Below are positions 1 to 9,820 of a stretch of 64,000 bases of DNA, one piece after another; the stretch's first letter is position 1, and each line of letters starts with the position of its first letter. The stretch spans positions 310,001 to 374,000 of the forward strand of contig NZ_JAQBNR010000015.1 in the NCBI RefSeq assembly GCF_028288465.1. The letters are read 5' to 3'. The translations under genes and the position numbers were made by a program. The stretch comes from Ferruginibacter sp. GTDB lineage: Bacteria > Bacteroidota > Bacteroidia > Chitinophagales > Chitinophagaceae. The notes beneath the pieces are model-generated. The model was not told the origin of the DNA. It saw nothing but the letters and a program-made list of their open reading frames with translations, and made no database searches.

Positions 1-182
1 GCAGGGAGGTTTGCAGTGTAGGCACGTTACTAATACCCGGTAATGTAAAGTTGCCCGCATTAAAGAGTAGTAACAGGAAAACAGAGGAAAAGTACACCTG
101 AGCCTGGGTATATGAAAGAGGTGCCATACAGCCCACACAACGCACCGGCTATGCCCAGGTTAGTATTTACAAATAAATTATA
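1..182. other. Left-edge gap, no gene identified
   Basis: No convincing gene is visible. One plus-strand frame is open from the left edge to a TGA at 99-101 and could be the last 32 codons of a gene lying outside the window, but the peptide is not recognisable. Confidence 0.3.
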
Positions 183-228
183 AAACAACAAAACCCCGAA
201 AGCCTTGTGCCCCGGGGTTTTGTTGTTT
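183..228 (-). terminator. Intrinsic terminator after the ELWxxDGT-repeat gene
   Basis: A perfect 16-bp inverted repeat (183-198 with 213-228; arms AAACAACAAAACCCCG and its complement) encloses a 14-nt loop and starts 10 bp after the minus-strand stop codon. On the minus strand it is followed by an A/T-rich run, so it fits a Rho-independent terminator. The symmetric stem could also stop plus-strand transcription entering from the left. Confidence 0.8.
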
Positions 229-237
229 GTAGTTTTA

Positions 238-3237
238 CTACTGTTTTATAAAGCGGCTGAGTAAGGTATTATCTCCGCTTATTACTTTAATAAAGTAAAT
301 ACCACTTGCCAGCGAAGCAACATCCAGCGATATGGTTCCGGCTATGCTATTATATTGCTGACTTTTCAATACCGCACCCGAAGGGGAAATTAACAGCAAC
401 GTCGCCGGCGTATTTTGTTTAAGCCCGGTACATGCAACTTGTACAGTATTATATGCAGGGTCAGGGCTCACTTGTAATGATAACCGCGTTGCCTGGGTAT
501 TGACAGGAGCAGCGATTGCGGCAAGTCTTTGCGTTGTTGGTGTTCCCATATTTCCAATATATAATTCCTGGCCCACTGCATACGTGTAGGCTGAAAAATA
601 CAATTTACTGCCCGCACCAAAAAGGTTGGTAATGTTTTTTAAACCGGGTAAAATGGCGTCATTTACCGGGGTAACATCGGTGCCACTGCTTTCCAGCAGC
701 GTATTATCATACGTTACAGCATACAGGTGGTCGTTTACGCTAATAGCGCTGGTAAAGTAATACCAGCCTGGTCCTTCAACTAAATCTTTTATTAACCTGG
801 TACCAGCACTGGTGCCATCCGATTGCCACCACTCCTGTCCAAACTCATCTGTTGTGGCAAGAAAATACAATATTTTTTTACCGCTTATCAACGCAGAAGG
901 GCCTAAATAAGCAATTGACGACGAGGCTCCCGGATTGATATCTTTTACCATTTTAGTACCTGCGGCAGTACCATCCGTGGCATACAATTCATCGCCAAGG
1001 CTACTCACATTATCGTGAGCGTAAAAAAACAATTTGCCGTTTGCTTCGCCAAAAGGTTGCTGGTAAACCGATAAATCTTTTAACACGATCGTACCTGCTT
1101 CTGTTCCGTCAGACTGCCATATCGCAGCGCCCACGCCGGAGTTAGCGGTATATGCATTAAAATAAAGCTTTCCTTTAAAATTGTACAGGTTGGATAGTGG
1201 ATTAAAATTATAACTGCCGATTGTTTTTACAACCCGGGTGCCTGTAACAGTACCATCTGATTTCCATAACTGGCTGCCTAGCTTGCTATCTACGTTAGCA
1301 AAATATAATGTACTGCCAACAGTTACCGGAAAAACATTGAAGTCTGAATTGATGTCAGTCTTCAAAATATAAGTGCCTGCTTTTGTTCCATCGGTACGCC
1401 ACAGGGTGGTAGTGTTGGTTTGAAAACTATAGGTGGTTGCATATAGCAAATTGTCTGCTGCAACCAGGTCTGAAATAAAACCAGCGTTAGATTCAATCAG
1501 TGAAGGCGTGGGCAGTACGATGGTTCCTGTTTTTGTTCCGTTGGTTTTACATAGCCTGCGGCTTTCATTAAAGAAATAAGCCTCTTTTTTAAAAATGACA
1601 AACGTTTTTTGAGAAAAGCCCAAGCTTACCACATTGGTAGCAGAATCTAATATTGTGGTGCCATTTTTACTACCGTCGCTGATGTACGCTTTTTGGTAGC
1701 CAATGCCATTGTATGCACCAAAAATTACTTTATCATTAAGCGTTGTAAATGCAGAAGGTTGCCCATCTCCGGTAGTGATCGTGTTGATGTCTTTTACCAT
1801 CATAGTTCCCGCTGCTGTTCCATCCGTGCGCCATAGTTCATTGCCTGCGGCACTTAAAGCACTAAAAAGCGCAATGTTTTTATCAGGGGTGATATCATTC
1901 GGGCCGGATCCCTCTTTACCTGGCAGAATATCTTTTAGTAAAAAAGTGCCGGCTGCTGTGCCATCGCTGTTCCAGAGCTCGGTTCCCAAAGTGGCACTGG
2001 TACAGGCAAATAGCAGCTTGCCATTAATACTGGTGAAGCCATAAAAAGGATTGCTCCAGGTGGAATCAATATCAGTTAAAAAATCTTTTACTAAAACAGT
2101 GCCCCCGCTCGTGCCATCCGTTTTCCAAAGTTGAGACAGGCGGCCATTGGCAGTGGCAGTAAAAAACACATTGCCATTTACACTGGTGAAAGCCCCGGGC
2201 AATGAACCGGCATTGCCTGGAACAATATCTTTTACCAGCGTTACATTACCAGTTGGGTCTGCCGTATTAAACTTACACAATTCAAAGCCGGTAGATGAAT
2301 TGGCACCATCAAAAATTTTTCCCTGGAAGTAGATGGTGTTATTGGCGGTGGCAAATAAATTACCTCCATTACTGGCATCTGTAGCAAGCAAAATATGATC
2401 GCTGTTCTTCACCTTATAAGTTCCATTTGTCGTACCATCACTTGCCCACAACTGGTTGCCTGTGCCGTCATCTGCAGCAAAATACAACAGGCCGTTTACC
2501 GGTGTTAAATGAACAGGTGTGCTGCCGGTATAGGGGTTGGTATTAATGTCGGCCACCAGCCCCGTACCGGCTGCGGTACCATCACTGGTATACAATTCGC
2601 TGCCGGAGTTGGTGCCGTAATCGTAAAAAGAGTAAAAAAGTCGCCCGTTGGAACCCACCATTTCCTGTATATAACCGTTAACGCTTGTTACCAGCACAGC
2701 GTTTTTGCCGGTGGCATCTGTTTTATACAGCTCAGCAAAATTGCCATTGCTATTGTAATACGTGTAGGTAAAAAAAAGTGTTCCGCTTACATCTGTTAAA
2801 TAAGAAAAAAATCCATAGTATGCAGCGGGCAAATTCGCAATTGGCACAGTGCCTGCATCTGTGCCATCCGAAACCCAAATGGTTTGAGCGTAGTTTTGAT
2901 TATATGAGATAAAGTAGAGTTTACCTCCCGACGTCATTGTATAAGCAAAAACAGAGGAAGCTGAACCAGGGTTGATATCTTTAACAAGATGGGTGCCATT
3001 GGCGGTGCCATCACTGGCGAATAATTCCCGGCCATGTATACCATCATCGGCGGTAAAATAAAAAACGCCGTTCAATACAGCAAATAAAACTCCATTGTCA
3101 GCCTGGTAGTTACTGGGGTAACTGCTCTTTATTTTATTTATATCCGTAAGACTAATTTTTTGCGCAGTTAGCGATGTGCCAATACCAATGCAGGCGAGGA
3201 ACATCAGTACATAGGGCAACAGGTATGTTCTTTTCAT
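238..3237 (-). CDS. ELWxxDGT-repeat surface protein with T9SS type A sorting domain
   Basis: Secreted 999-aa protein. I start it at the ATG at 3237 (MKRTYLL), which opens a signal peptide ending near LTAQ; the frame stays open 33 bp further upstream. The body is about 14 copies of a 45-60 aa unit with the signature ELWxSDGTxxGT followed by hydrophobic-VKDI, the ELWxxDGT repeat expected to form beta-propeller blades. The last ~85 residues (VSPDPAYNTVQV to GIYFIKVISG and a basic end) are a T9SS type A C-terminal sorting domain, so the product is probably exported and attached to the cell surface. Ligand and exact role are unknown. It follows the 126-aa secreted-protein gene by 33 bp and may be co-transcribed with it. 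Confidence 0.85.
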   Translation of the reverse strand: MKRTYLLPYVLMFLACIGIGTSLTAQKISLTDINKIKSSYPSNYQADNGVLFAVLNGVFYFTADDGIHGRELFASDGTANGTHLVKDINPGSASSVFAYTMTSGGKLYFISYNQNYAQTIWVSDGTDAGTVPIANLPAAYYGFFSYLTDVSGTLFFTYTYYNSNGNFAELYKTDATGKNAVLVTSVNGYIQEMVGSNGRLFYSFYDYGTNSGSELYTSDGTAAGTGLVADINTNPYTGSTPVHLTPVNGLLYFAADDGTGNQLWASDGTTNGTYKVKNSDHILLATDASNGGNLFATANNTIYFQGKIFDGANSSTGFELCKFNTADPTGNVTLVKDIVPGNAGSLPGAFTSVNGNVFFTATANGRLSQLWKTDGTSGGTVLVKDFLTDIDSTWSNPFYGFTSINGKLLFACTSATLGTELWNSDGTAAGTFLLKDILPGKEGSGPNDITPDKNIALFSALSAAGNELWRTDGTAAGTMMVKDINTITTGDGQPSAFTTLNDKVIFGAYNGIGYQKAYISDGSKNGTTILDSATNVVSLGFSQKTFVIFKKEAYFFNESRRLCKTNGTKTGTIVLPTPSLIESNAGFISDLVAADNLLYATTYSFQTNTTTLWRTDGTKAGTYILKTDINSDFNVFPVTVGSTLYFANVDSKLGSQLWKSDGTVTGTRVVKTIGSYNFNPLSNLYNFKGKLYFNAYTANSGVGAAIWQSDGTEAGTIVLKDLSVYQQPFGEANGKLFFYAHDNVSSLGDELYATDGTAAGTKMVKDINPGASSSIAYLGPSALISGKKILYFLATTDEFGQEWWQSDGTSAGTRLIKDLVEGPGWYYFTSAISVNDHLYAVTYDNTLLESSGTDVTPVNDAILPGLKNITNLFGAGSKLYFSAYTYAVGQELYIGNMGTPTTQRLAAIAAPVNTQATRLSLQVSPDPAYNTVQVACTGLKQNTPATLLLISPSGAVLKSQQYNSIAGTISLDVASLASGIYFIKVISGDNTLLSRFIKQ

Positions 3238-3270
3238 ACAAATTTTTAGGGTGTTATTAATGGTGAACAA

Positions 3271-3651
3271 TTAGTGTGTGGTAGCCTGTAACAATTCAGC
3301 AGTCGTAAGCTCTGCCGGCTGACCACTTTTAATTTTTTCAATGGCTATAAAGGCCGCTTTGTCTGCCTGCATCTTTTCAGTGAGCGTTGGCTGCTTGTTG
3401 CCGGCAGACTGGGGCATGGCAGGCTGATGATAAATGATTTTACCGTTCTGGAAAATATTGTACCCATACACTTTATTGGGGGCAATAAACAGGGTATAGG
3501 TGTACAGGCTGCCATCTGGCCCCCTTGATACACGGCTGTTGGCAGGTGGCTCAGGCCTTGCTGGCTGAGGGGGCTGAGCGGTGCTTTTTAAAGCAAACAA
3601 AAGCAGGGATAGCATTGCACAACTGCAATACTTCAAGATGAAAGTTTTCAT
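3271..3651 (-). CDS. Small secreted protein of unknown function
   Basis: This 126-aa protein is not recognised. Residues 1-25 form a clear signal peptide (basic MKTFILKY, hydrophobic core, cleavage after STAQ). A proline-rich stretch follows (QPPQPARPEPPA), then a short globular part with a DGSLYTYTLFIAPNKVYGY segment and a charged helical C-terminus. It precedes the ELWxxDGT gene by 33 bp on the same strand, which suggests an operon. Start at 3651 is supported by the signal peptide. Confidence 0.6.
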   Translation of the reverse strand: MKTFILKYCSCAMLSLLLFALKSTAQPPQPARPEPPANSRVSRGPDGSLYTYTLFIAPNKVYGYNIFQNGKIIYHQPAMPQSAGNKQPTLTEKMQADKAAFIAIEKIKSGQPAELTTAELLQATTH

Positions 3652-3945
3652 AATTAGACAAGTTTAAATGTAAGTGACGGTTTTTTAGTTAAGCAATCAG
3701 TGGCAAATGAAGCACGAACAAGATAGGAAATTTCTAAATAAAAAACTTTGTGACAGATAAATTCGCTAAAAAATTTCAATGTACTCAATGTGTACAGAAA
3801 AAAAGGTGTTTCAAAAAACAGCCAATCATACAAATTAAAGCAATCCCCGGCAGTCACACGATTGCATTAGACGTACGAAATAATGATAGGCGCTGGAATG
3901 AGGTAACATGAAGGCACAGGAGACGGATCTTTGTGCCTGGCTGAA

Positions 3946-4149
3946 ATGATTAATAAGGTTGTCCTCAACAGCCTGCAATAGTTGGTACAAAACCTTACAA
4001 CGGCCCGGTTTTATGAAGGTCTGCAAGATGAGCCCGGCATGCTAACACATTCAAGCAAAGTATTCTAACCGAAGACGTGGTCGGTGAGGACACCGGACCA
4101 CGGGAAGAAAGGGTATTCGGTGATGGAAAATGCACCAGCTATGGAAGCA
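3946..4149 (+). repeat. Family B repeat, 3' half
   Basis: The sequence matches the right half of the full B copies at 15871-16262 and 22317-22707, from the ATTGTCATCAACAGCCTGC region to the right terminal repeat (CTATGGAAGCA, one mismatch to CCACGGAAGCA). It carries the conserved block GGACACCGGACCACGGGAAG. It fills the right part of the gene-free stretch 3652-4199; the rest of that gap shows nothing I can name. Confidence 0.8.
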
Positions 4150-4153
4150 AAAA

Positions 4154-4180
4154 GAGGTTGCCTTTTTAGACAACCTCAGC
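4154..4180 (-). terminator. Terminator of the PorT-like barrel gene
   Basis: The stem GAGGTTG/CAACCTC (4154-4160 with 4171-4177) lies 20 bp after the minus-strand stop. On the minus strand the right arm runs into five T residues. It directly abuts the end of the B repeat fragment. Confidence 0.6.
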
Positions 4181-4199
4181 AAATTTTAAATAGTATATT

Positions 4200-4967
4200 T
4201 TAAAATCTAAAACCAGCACTTAAGGCAATAACCTGATTTTTATAAGCCGGTACTGTACTGCTGCCATCGCCATTATTCTTTTGGAAATCCAGGCTGTAAC
4301 GTAAATCAAAAATTACGGGGCCTGCTGCCGCCTCTAAACCTATTACTCCGCCTAATATGTTTTTTCTCAGGTTTTCATTGTCGTTTTTAACCAGGGTTTC
4401 ATGGGAGGCATTTGCAACCGTAACTTTGGTTTTTGTTGATGTTAAAAAAGAAAATTGCGGGCCTATTACAACGCCAAAATTCTGCGTAGGTTTAAATTTT
4501 GCCAGCAATGGTACTTCAATAAAGTTAGTAGTTTGTTTGTACTCATAGGGTGCATTTGAGTAGGTGCCTGTAGCTTTATAACCTTTTTGCGAAAATTGTA
4601 CTTCGGGCTGAATACTAAACGCAGGAACGACTGGTATTTCTAAAAATAAGGCTGCATTAAAACCCGTCTTTGCACCTGTCGTTAAGTCAATGTTGGTACT
4701 TCCGCTCTTCTTTATATTGGAAGAATTTACACCAGCTCTTACACCCAGCCGTAGACCGGTTTTTTCTGACGTTGTGGTAACGTGCGATGTGTTTGATACG
4801 GTAGTAACGCTTGTAGATTTCGTAACAGTTGTTCCGGGTGCAGCGATCGTGGTATCCTGGGTAGTTATAGTGCTATCAGACTTTTTAACCAAAGTGTCTG
4901 TTTGCGCTGTCGTTTTCATGGCAGCAGTCATTAATACGACTGTTGTTGCCAACCAGATGTGTTTCAT
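4200..4967 (-). CDS. PorT-family outer-membrane beta-barrel protein
   Basis: 255-aa protein started at the ATG at 4967 (MKHIWLATT), which gives a signal peptide ending near KTTAQ; the longer frame to 5012 adds an unlikely N-terminus. Residues ~23-65 are a Thr/Ser/Val-rich linker (repeated TTV/TSVTTV). Residues ~70-255 have the alternating pattern of an outer-membrane beta-barrel: GLRLGVRAGVNSSNIK, FSIQPEVQFSQKGYK, FIEVPLLAKFKP, GVVIGPQFSFL, and a final strand ending in aromatic RF. This is the PorT-like/OMP_b-brl_2 pattern of Bacteroidota. Such proteins are common and mostly uncharacterised; a specific T9SS role cannot be claimed. Confidence 0.8.
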   Translation of the reverse strand: MKHIWLATTVVLMTAAMKTTAQTDTLVKKSDSTITTQDTTIAAPGTTVTKSTSVTTVSNTSHVTTTSEKTGLRLGVRAGVNSSNIKKSGSTNIDLTTGAKTGFNAALFLEIPVVPAFSIQPEVQFSQKGYKATGTYSNAPYEYKQTTNFIEVPLLAKFKPTQNFGVVIGPQFSFLTSTKTKVTVANASHETLVKNDNENLRKNILGGVIGLEAAAGPVIFDLRYSLDFQKNNGDGSSTVPAYKNQVIALSAGFRF

Positions 4968-5182
4968 AATTATTTGTTTTGTTTGTCTAACAACACGAAA
5001 ACGGTATGCCAAACCATTTTTCTGCGTATTTGTTAGCGCAACTGATCTTCTTTTGACGAACTGCTTCCACGAAACGGGAGTAAATTACTCAACGGTTAAC
5101 TACAACGTTTGCCGGCCTGCGTGTATGTACAACTTCCCCGCAAACGTCTGCTACCGGGCGAGGGGGCGTTAACCATGGACGT

Positions 5183-5451
5183 TGCTTCCGTGTTTGGTGT
5201 AAACGCTTCGATCCGCCGGTTTGCGCCCCACCGACGGGTAGCAAAATGAATTTAACCTGCAAATCAAAAGTGAAAGCCGGCGACTTCAATACAATGGTCA
5301 TAGCAATTCGTACACCGGATAAAATGAAGTGTATTTTTTTGGCAATAACCTTCAATCAATGGCAGCATTTATCAAAGCCGGATGAAAATAAAATGATTGT
5401 CATCAACATCCGGTCAAGGGGGTACAAAACCTTACAACGATCCGGGTTTGC
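5183..5451 (+). repeat. Family B repeat, 5' two-thirds
   Basis: It begins with the left terminal repeat TGCTTCCGTG and follows the full B copies through the TAGCAAAATGAA, CAATGGTCATxGCAATTCG and TACAAAACxTTACAACG blocks. It then stops before the GCATACTAAC hairpin block that the 3949-4149 fragment retains. It occupies most of gap 4968-5478; 4968-5182 contains nothing recognised. Confidence 0.8.
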
Positions 5452-5478
5452 GAATACCCCGTCGGGGCACAATGTTCA

Positions 5479-5892
5479 TCAAACTTTTCGCTTGCAGATA
5501 ATCAACTCCTGATCGTTTTTGTCTGATATTGCTGCAGGGCGCAAACCGGCAGGTGCCACTACAATCTTCAGCGAATCTCCGTTCAACTCATAAGCAACGC
5601 TGACAGGCGTCGAATTGGCCTCCGCTGGCTGGATAATAAGCAACCTGGGATTGCCGGTAGTATCCAACTTGAACGAATACTTCATCTCCTTTCCAGTCTC
5701 GTCTGTGAAAGTAACTTTATCTCCGCTGAAGACATACACGTAAGTCACGTTCTTTTTGATGCTGTTTTGGCTTTCTGTTTGCGCCAACCAGGTTCCTTGT
5801 ATGTTTACCTGGTCGGTCAATTTTGCCGCATCGCTGGTGACGCCACATGACCGGGCGCAAACAAGACCCAATAGAATGAGGAAGAATTTCAT
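5479..5892 (-). CDS. TIGR03067-like lipocalin-type secreted protein
   Basis: 137-aa protein with an N-terminal signal (MKFFLILLGLVCA). The mature part has the layout of the TIGR03067 family: IQGTW near residue 31, FSGDKVTF, a KYSFKLDTTGNPRLLII strand pair, YELNGDSLKIVVAP, and a C-terminal LIICKRK strand. These are small lipocalin-like beta-barrels of unknown ligand. Two cysteines (C12, C16) follow the hydrophobic core but neither sits in a good lipobox, so lipidation is uncertain. The gene is monocistronic, between a B and an A repeat. Confidence 0.6.
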   Translation of the reverse strand: MKFFLILLGLVCARSCGVTSDAAKLTDQVNIQGTWLAQTESQNSIKKNVTYVYVFSGDKVTFTDETGKEMKYSFKLDTTGNPRLLIIQPAEANSTPVSVAYELNGDSLKIVVAPAGLRPAAISDKNDQELIICKRKV

Positions 5893-5993
5893 AATGTGAT
5901 ATCATTAAAACGCATTAAGAAATCAATATGTTACAAACCTATCAGGTTTTTTCCCGCCCGCGTCTTTCATCAAAACGCAGGTGCTTTTCCGTC

Positions 5994-6120
5994 CCGGCAA
6001 CGTCTCCTCCCGGGCCAGTGCGTTGGCCAGGGACCTTGTGTACCACGGAGCAACGGATGTAATCAGCCAGGCGCAACGTCTTCAGCCTTGCTGCAAAGGC
6101 CCGGTGAAAGACGTTGATGG
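5994..6120 (+). repeat. Family A repeat, 127 bp
   Basis: Full-length A copy running from CCGGCAACGTCTCC to GACGTTGATGG, in the gap 5893-6290. The inner arm is altered (GGACCTTG instead of GGACGTTG) with no matching change on the other side. Confidence 0.9.
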
Positions 6121-6290
6121 AAAGCAATTTCAGTCGGTGTGTGAATCCTGGGTGACATACACGTGTGCGCCAGATGAGATGGGGAACTCCGCATTGAAAA
6201 AGGTTACTGGCGGTTGTTAGCATTTAAATCATCTTTTTTTTATATCTTCCGTTTAGTTTTATATTGCTTGCAAAACCCTACCCGCCAGCC

Positions 6291-8789
6291 ATGAGAAATA
6301 AGTGCTTTATATTGATCATTTTCCTGTTCAACTTTACAAATGCTGTTTCGCAAAAGCCCATATTTCAATGGGCCAAAGCTTTTGTTGGAAACGGTAATCA
6401 ATCGGCTTACAGTAATGGAAGATCCGTAGCGGTAGATAAACAGGGTAATGTTTATTCTGCCGGCCTTTTTGGTTACACTGTTGACTTTGATCCCGGCCCT
6501 GGTGTATTTATGCTTGCAGCCGGCAACTGGGCCAATACAGCAATTTACCTTTCCAAGCTCAGTCCATCTGGCGATTTTTTATGGGCCATACAAATACCAA
6601 CTTACGTTGAGTTTGGGAATATCGAGATAAGGGTTGACAAAGACGATAATGTATGTATAGCTTCCGAATTGCGGCTCCCTACAGATTTTGATCCGGGAAC
6701 AGGTGTATATATGTTATCGCCTACCGGGGGGTGGGATGCTTTCGTAGCGAAATACAATCCCAGCGGAAATCTTGTGTGGGCAAAGCAATTTGGTGGCCCG
6801 GGAGATACGGTGCCCCGTTCGGATGTGTTGAGTATTGATAACGACAATAACGTGATTGTTTGTGGCAATTTTAATAATACAGTTGATTTTGATCCGGGCC
6901 CCGCTGTTTATAACATAACCTCCACAGCCCATATACAGGCGTTTATAGTGAAATTAACAAGTAACGGCGATTTTATTTGGGCCAAACAATTTGGAACGTC
7001 ACCGGTCGTGTATTCGGGTTCTAATATTGCAGATGTGAAATCTGATTCCGGGGGGAACATCTATCTCACCGGGGATTTTGCGGGAGAATGTGATTTTGAC
7101 CCGGGCCCGGCGTCTTATTTATTGAAAAGCCATGGGCTCAGGGATGCGTACATTGCAAAATTAACCCCTGACGGCAACTACATATGGTGCAAAAGTGTTG
7201 GTAACACAACAGGCGATTATTACCAATATTCTGACACCCATGGCATTGCTGTTGATTCAAAACAGAATGTGTATGTGACCGGCGATTTTATGGGAACTTT
7301 TGACTTTGACCCTGGCGCCGCTACGCACATTATCAGCAGTAGTAATTACGACTGGTATCTTCTTAAACTAAATGTAGCAGGTGAGTTTGGGTGGGTAGAT
7401 GCATTTGCAGGAAGCGGTAGTGATGGTGGTGCCGATGTGGCTATAGGTAATGATGGGATGGTAAACGCTGTGGGATTTATTGGTCAAACTACTGATATGG
7501 ACCCGGGGCCTGGAGTATATCCTGTTACTACCCTGAATCAATATGGTGGCTCTGCACTTGTCAAAGTAGACCAGGACGGAGGTTTTATTTATGCTGTGCC
7601 TTTCGATCAGCCTGCTACAGATTATGGAGATTGCCTCACACGCCGGATGGCACTTGACGATATGCAAAATATTTATATCACAGGATATCTATCCGGCACC
7701 GTTGATTTTGATCCTGGCCCGAATGTGTATCCGCTCTACAGTGGAAACAGTGAAGCACCTTTTGTGTTAAAGCTATCACGGTGTACAAACGTCACAACAT
7801 CCACTTTAAATATCAGCACCTGCGACAATTATATGCTGAACAACGAAACATTTGATTCGACCGGAATATACATACGTAGGATTACTAACAGTATAGGCTG
7901 CGATTCGATCATTACACTTCATCTTACCATCAACAAAAAGTACACACAGCAAATTAAAACTATTTGCCAGGGTGAAAGTTTTTTTGCTGGAGGAGCGAAG
8001 CAAACCGTTTCCGGAATATATTTGGATACGCTTGCTTCCTGGACAAATTGTGATTCAATTGTCACTACCAGTTTAACGGTATCTCCCAAACCAGCGCCAG
8101 CCTTAGGCCCTGACACCGACTTATGTGCTGGTACACAACTGGTAATAAGTCCGGGATCTTTCACGAATTACCTGTGGCAGGATATGTCTGCGTCGGGCAG
8201 TTTTACAGTGAAAGCTGAGGGTGTTTTCTGGGTGCGGGTTACCAATAGCTTTAACTGCAGCGCAACCGACAGTTTTATAGTCAGAAATATATTGCCCACA
8301 CCAGCAAACTTTTTGAAAAAAAAGGATAGCATCTGCAGTTACGACAAACTTAATATTATCGCATTGCAACCGTATAAACAATATCTGTGGTCTACGGGAT
8401 CTTTTGAAAATGGTATTGTTGCAGAGCAGCCTGGTGAATACTGGTTAAAGGTAACAGACGTAAATGGATGCGTTGCGACGGATACCGTTACGGTTTATAA
8501 AAAAGATTGCATGAATGGTGTGTATATTCCGACAGCCTTTTCACCCGGCAATGATGGCAAAAATGACATTTTCAGGGCAAGCGTTTTTGGAAGACTATTG
8601 TCATTTAAACTCCAAATATTCAACCGTGCCGGCCAGGTCATTTTTCAAACAACTGATCCAGCCAAAGGGTGGGACGGCACGCACAATGGTACAAAGTATT
8701 CTACCTCCGTTTTTGTCTGGCAATGTTCGTATCAGCTGGATCAGCAGAAACCTTCTTTTCGAAAAGGAACAGTCACAATCGTGCGTTGA
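6291..8789 (+). CDS. DPG-repeat surface protein with gliding-associated (T9SS type B) C-terminus
   Basis: 832 aa from the ATG at 6291 (MRNKCFILIIF, signal peptide ending near AVSQ). Residues ~25-500 contain seven ~65-aa units marked by (V/T/F)DFDPGPxVY and by GNVYxxG, IWAKQFG and FVAKL strands, a beta-propeller-like repeat of the SBBP type. Two Cys-pair modules follow (SxCDNYxLN...GCDSIITLHLTI and a second with NCDSIVTTSLTV), then PKD/Ig-like segments. Residues ~740-832 (VYIPTAFSPGNDGKNDIF to a basic end) form the gliding motility-associated CHU_C domain, the type B T9SS signal. Predicted to be secreted, large and adhesive; the binding target is unknown. Confidence 0.85.
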   Translation: MRNKCFILIIFLFNFTNAVSQKPIFQWAKAFVGNGNQSAYSNGRSVAVDKQGNVYSAGLFGYTVDFDPGPGVFMLAAGNWANTAIYLSKLSPSGDFLWAIQIPTYVEFGNIEIRVDKDDNVCIASELRLPTDFDPGTGVYMLSPTGGWDAFVAKYNPSGNLVWAKQFGGPGDTVPRSDVLSIDNDNNVIVCGNFNNTVDFDPGPAVYNITSTAHIQAFIVKLTSNGDFIWAKQFGTSPVVYSGSNIADVKSDSGGNIYLTGDFAGECDFDPGPASYLLKSHGLRDAYIAKLTPDGNYIWCKSVGNTTGDYYQYSDTHGIAVDSKQNVYVTGDFMGTFDFDPGAATHIISSSNYDWYLLKLNVAGEFGWVDAFAGSGSDGGADVAIGNDGMVNAVGFIGQTTDMDPGPGVYPVTTLNQYGGSALVKVDQDGGFIYAVPFDQPATDYGDCLTRRMALDDMQNIYITGYLSGTVDFDPGPNVYPLYSGNSEAPFVLKLSRCTNVTTSTLNISTCDNYMLNNETFDSTGIYIRRITNSIGCDSIITLHLTINKKYTQQIKTICQGESFFAGGAKQTVSGIYLDTLASWTNCDSIVTTSLTVSPKPAPALGPDTDLCAGTQLVISPGSFTNYLWQDMSASGSFTVKAEGVFWVRVTNSFNCSATDSFIVRNILPTPANFLKKKDSICSYDKLNIIALQPYKQYLWSTGSFENGIVAEQPGEYWLKVTDVNGCVATDTVTVYKKDCMNGVYIPTAFSPGNDGKNDIFRASVFGRLLSFKLQIFNRAGQVIFQTTDPAKGWDGTHNGTKYSTSVFVWQCSYQLDQQKPSFRKGTVTIVR

Positions 8790-8842
8790 AAGGTTGTTTG
8801 ATTTAGTACTTTACATACTACTTCGCAGCAACGTGCTCCGTC

Positions 8843-8969
8843 CCGGCAACGTCTCCTCCCGGGCCAGTGCGTTGGCCAGGGACCTTGCTCACCACGGAGC
8901 AACGGATGTAATCAGCCAGACGCAACGTCCTCAACCATACTGCAAAAGCCCGTTGAGAGACGTTGCTGG
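8843..8969 (+). repeat. Family A repeat, 127 bp
   Basis: Full-length copy 53 bp after the preceding stop codon. The outer stem is intact (CCGGCAACGTCTC with GAGACGTTGCTGG). A short partial A-like end (CGCAGCAACGTGCTCC) precedes it. It shares the GGACCTTG change with the 5994 copy, so the two look like recent relatives. Confidence 0.9.
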
Positions 8970-9012
8970 AAAAAAGAAGCGTTGCCGGAAGAAATGGTAA
9001 ATGCCAGTTATC

Positions 9013-9627
9013 TTACCAGTTCCTTTTTTCGGCAATTGAGTTTGTTTCTTTCTCCAGGTGCTCCACCAACAAAGACAGCTTCCTGTAAAAAGCAGCAATT
9101 AACCGTATGTTATCATCGTCATATTGCCATTCATCTTTAATGCTGGCAGGATGCATTTCATGTTTTATTTCACAAAGCGCTTTTATCGCTTTTTCTGTAC
9201 GACTGAGTACTTCCACAGTCAACCCAAAGATGACAAGTCCGATATCTTTATTAACCATCGCTTGTTTTTTACCTTTCTCTTCGTACGTTTCATCAATATC
9301 ACTATGATCAAGGTCGTCTATAAACAATTGATTTCTTTCCTCCAGTTCATTCAGCAAAATCTCAGCATCGTCAATACACGCCGTTATTGTTTTCACCATA
9401 ACGTCATCGCTGTCATCGAAGATACTCATGTCCATTCCTTCAGCATTCTCAAGGTAATAGTCCATTTCTTTTATTCCTACATCGTTGTGTATCATAAAAG
9501 CGCCCTTGAACAAAAGGAATTGGGCAGCCATTATATAAGAATAGCTGTTGATAATATTTTGCCGGTAAGGAGTCATGCGGTTGTTTTTTTGCAGGCTGTT
9601 ATAGAAATGAGTTTTTTTTATTACCAT
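9013..9627 (-). CDS. Acidic cytoplasmic protein of unknown function
   Basis: 204 aa, not recognised. There is no signal peptide. The protein is mostly helical and acidic, with clusters such as SIFDDSDD and FIDDLDHSDID, and a C-terminal half resembling a helical bundle (VIFGLTVEVLSRTEKAIKAL). Start at 9627 is favoured by a GAGGAG motif about 8 nt upstream on the minus strand; ATG at 9576 (MTPYRQ) is an alternative. It lies alone between two A repeats. Confidence 0.55.
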   Translation of the reverse strand: MVIKKTHFYNSLQKNNRMTPYRQNIINSYSYIMAAQFLLFKGAFMIHNDVGIKEMDYYLENAEGMDMSIFDDSDDVMVKTITACIDDAEILLNELEERNQLFIDDLDHSDIDETYEEKGKKQAMVNKDIGLVIFGLTVEVLSRTEKAIKALCEIKHEMHPASIKDEWQYDDDNIRLIAAFYRKLSLLVEHLEKETNSIAEKRNW

Positions 9628-9728
9628 TGCGGGTGCTCCTCAATCATCACTTAAGTCAACATCTCCATTCGAGCGCCGCCGGCAGGTATCCCGGCCAGCA
9701 ACTGGACTGCAATAATGCAATAAAAATT

Positions 9729-9736
9729 TACTTTTG
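9729..9736 (+). promoter_or_regulatory. Orphan -7 box (TAnnTTTG) ahead of an A repeat
   Basis: TACTTTTG matches the Bacteroidota sigma-A -7 consensus exactly, on the plus strand. The next plus-strand gene starts only at 12614. The first thing it would transcribe is the A repeat at 9821. Chance matches are common in A/T-rich DNA. Confidence 0.25.
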
Positions 9737-9820
9737 CAAGTATTTGTGTAAAACTGTTTTATAACAAGACAGTTCGTTCAATTTGCAAGGGGGGCAGCAA
9801 ACCAGATGGAAGCTTCCTTT

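Noticed and set aside
1703..2799. Three plus-strand ORFs of 61-113 codons inside the ELWxxDGT gene
   Set aside because: They lie antisense to a strongly supported repeat protein and arise from its repetitive codons.
3654..4026. Minus-strand ORFs of 67 and 63 codons in the gap
   Set aside because: No coding character; one overlaps the family B fragment.
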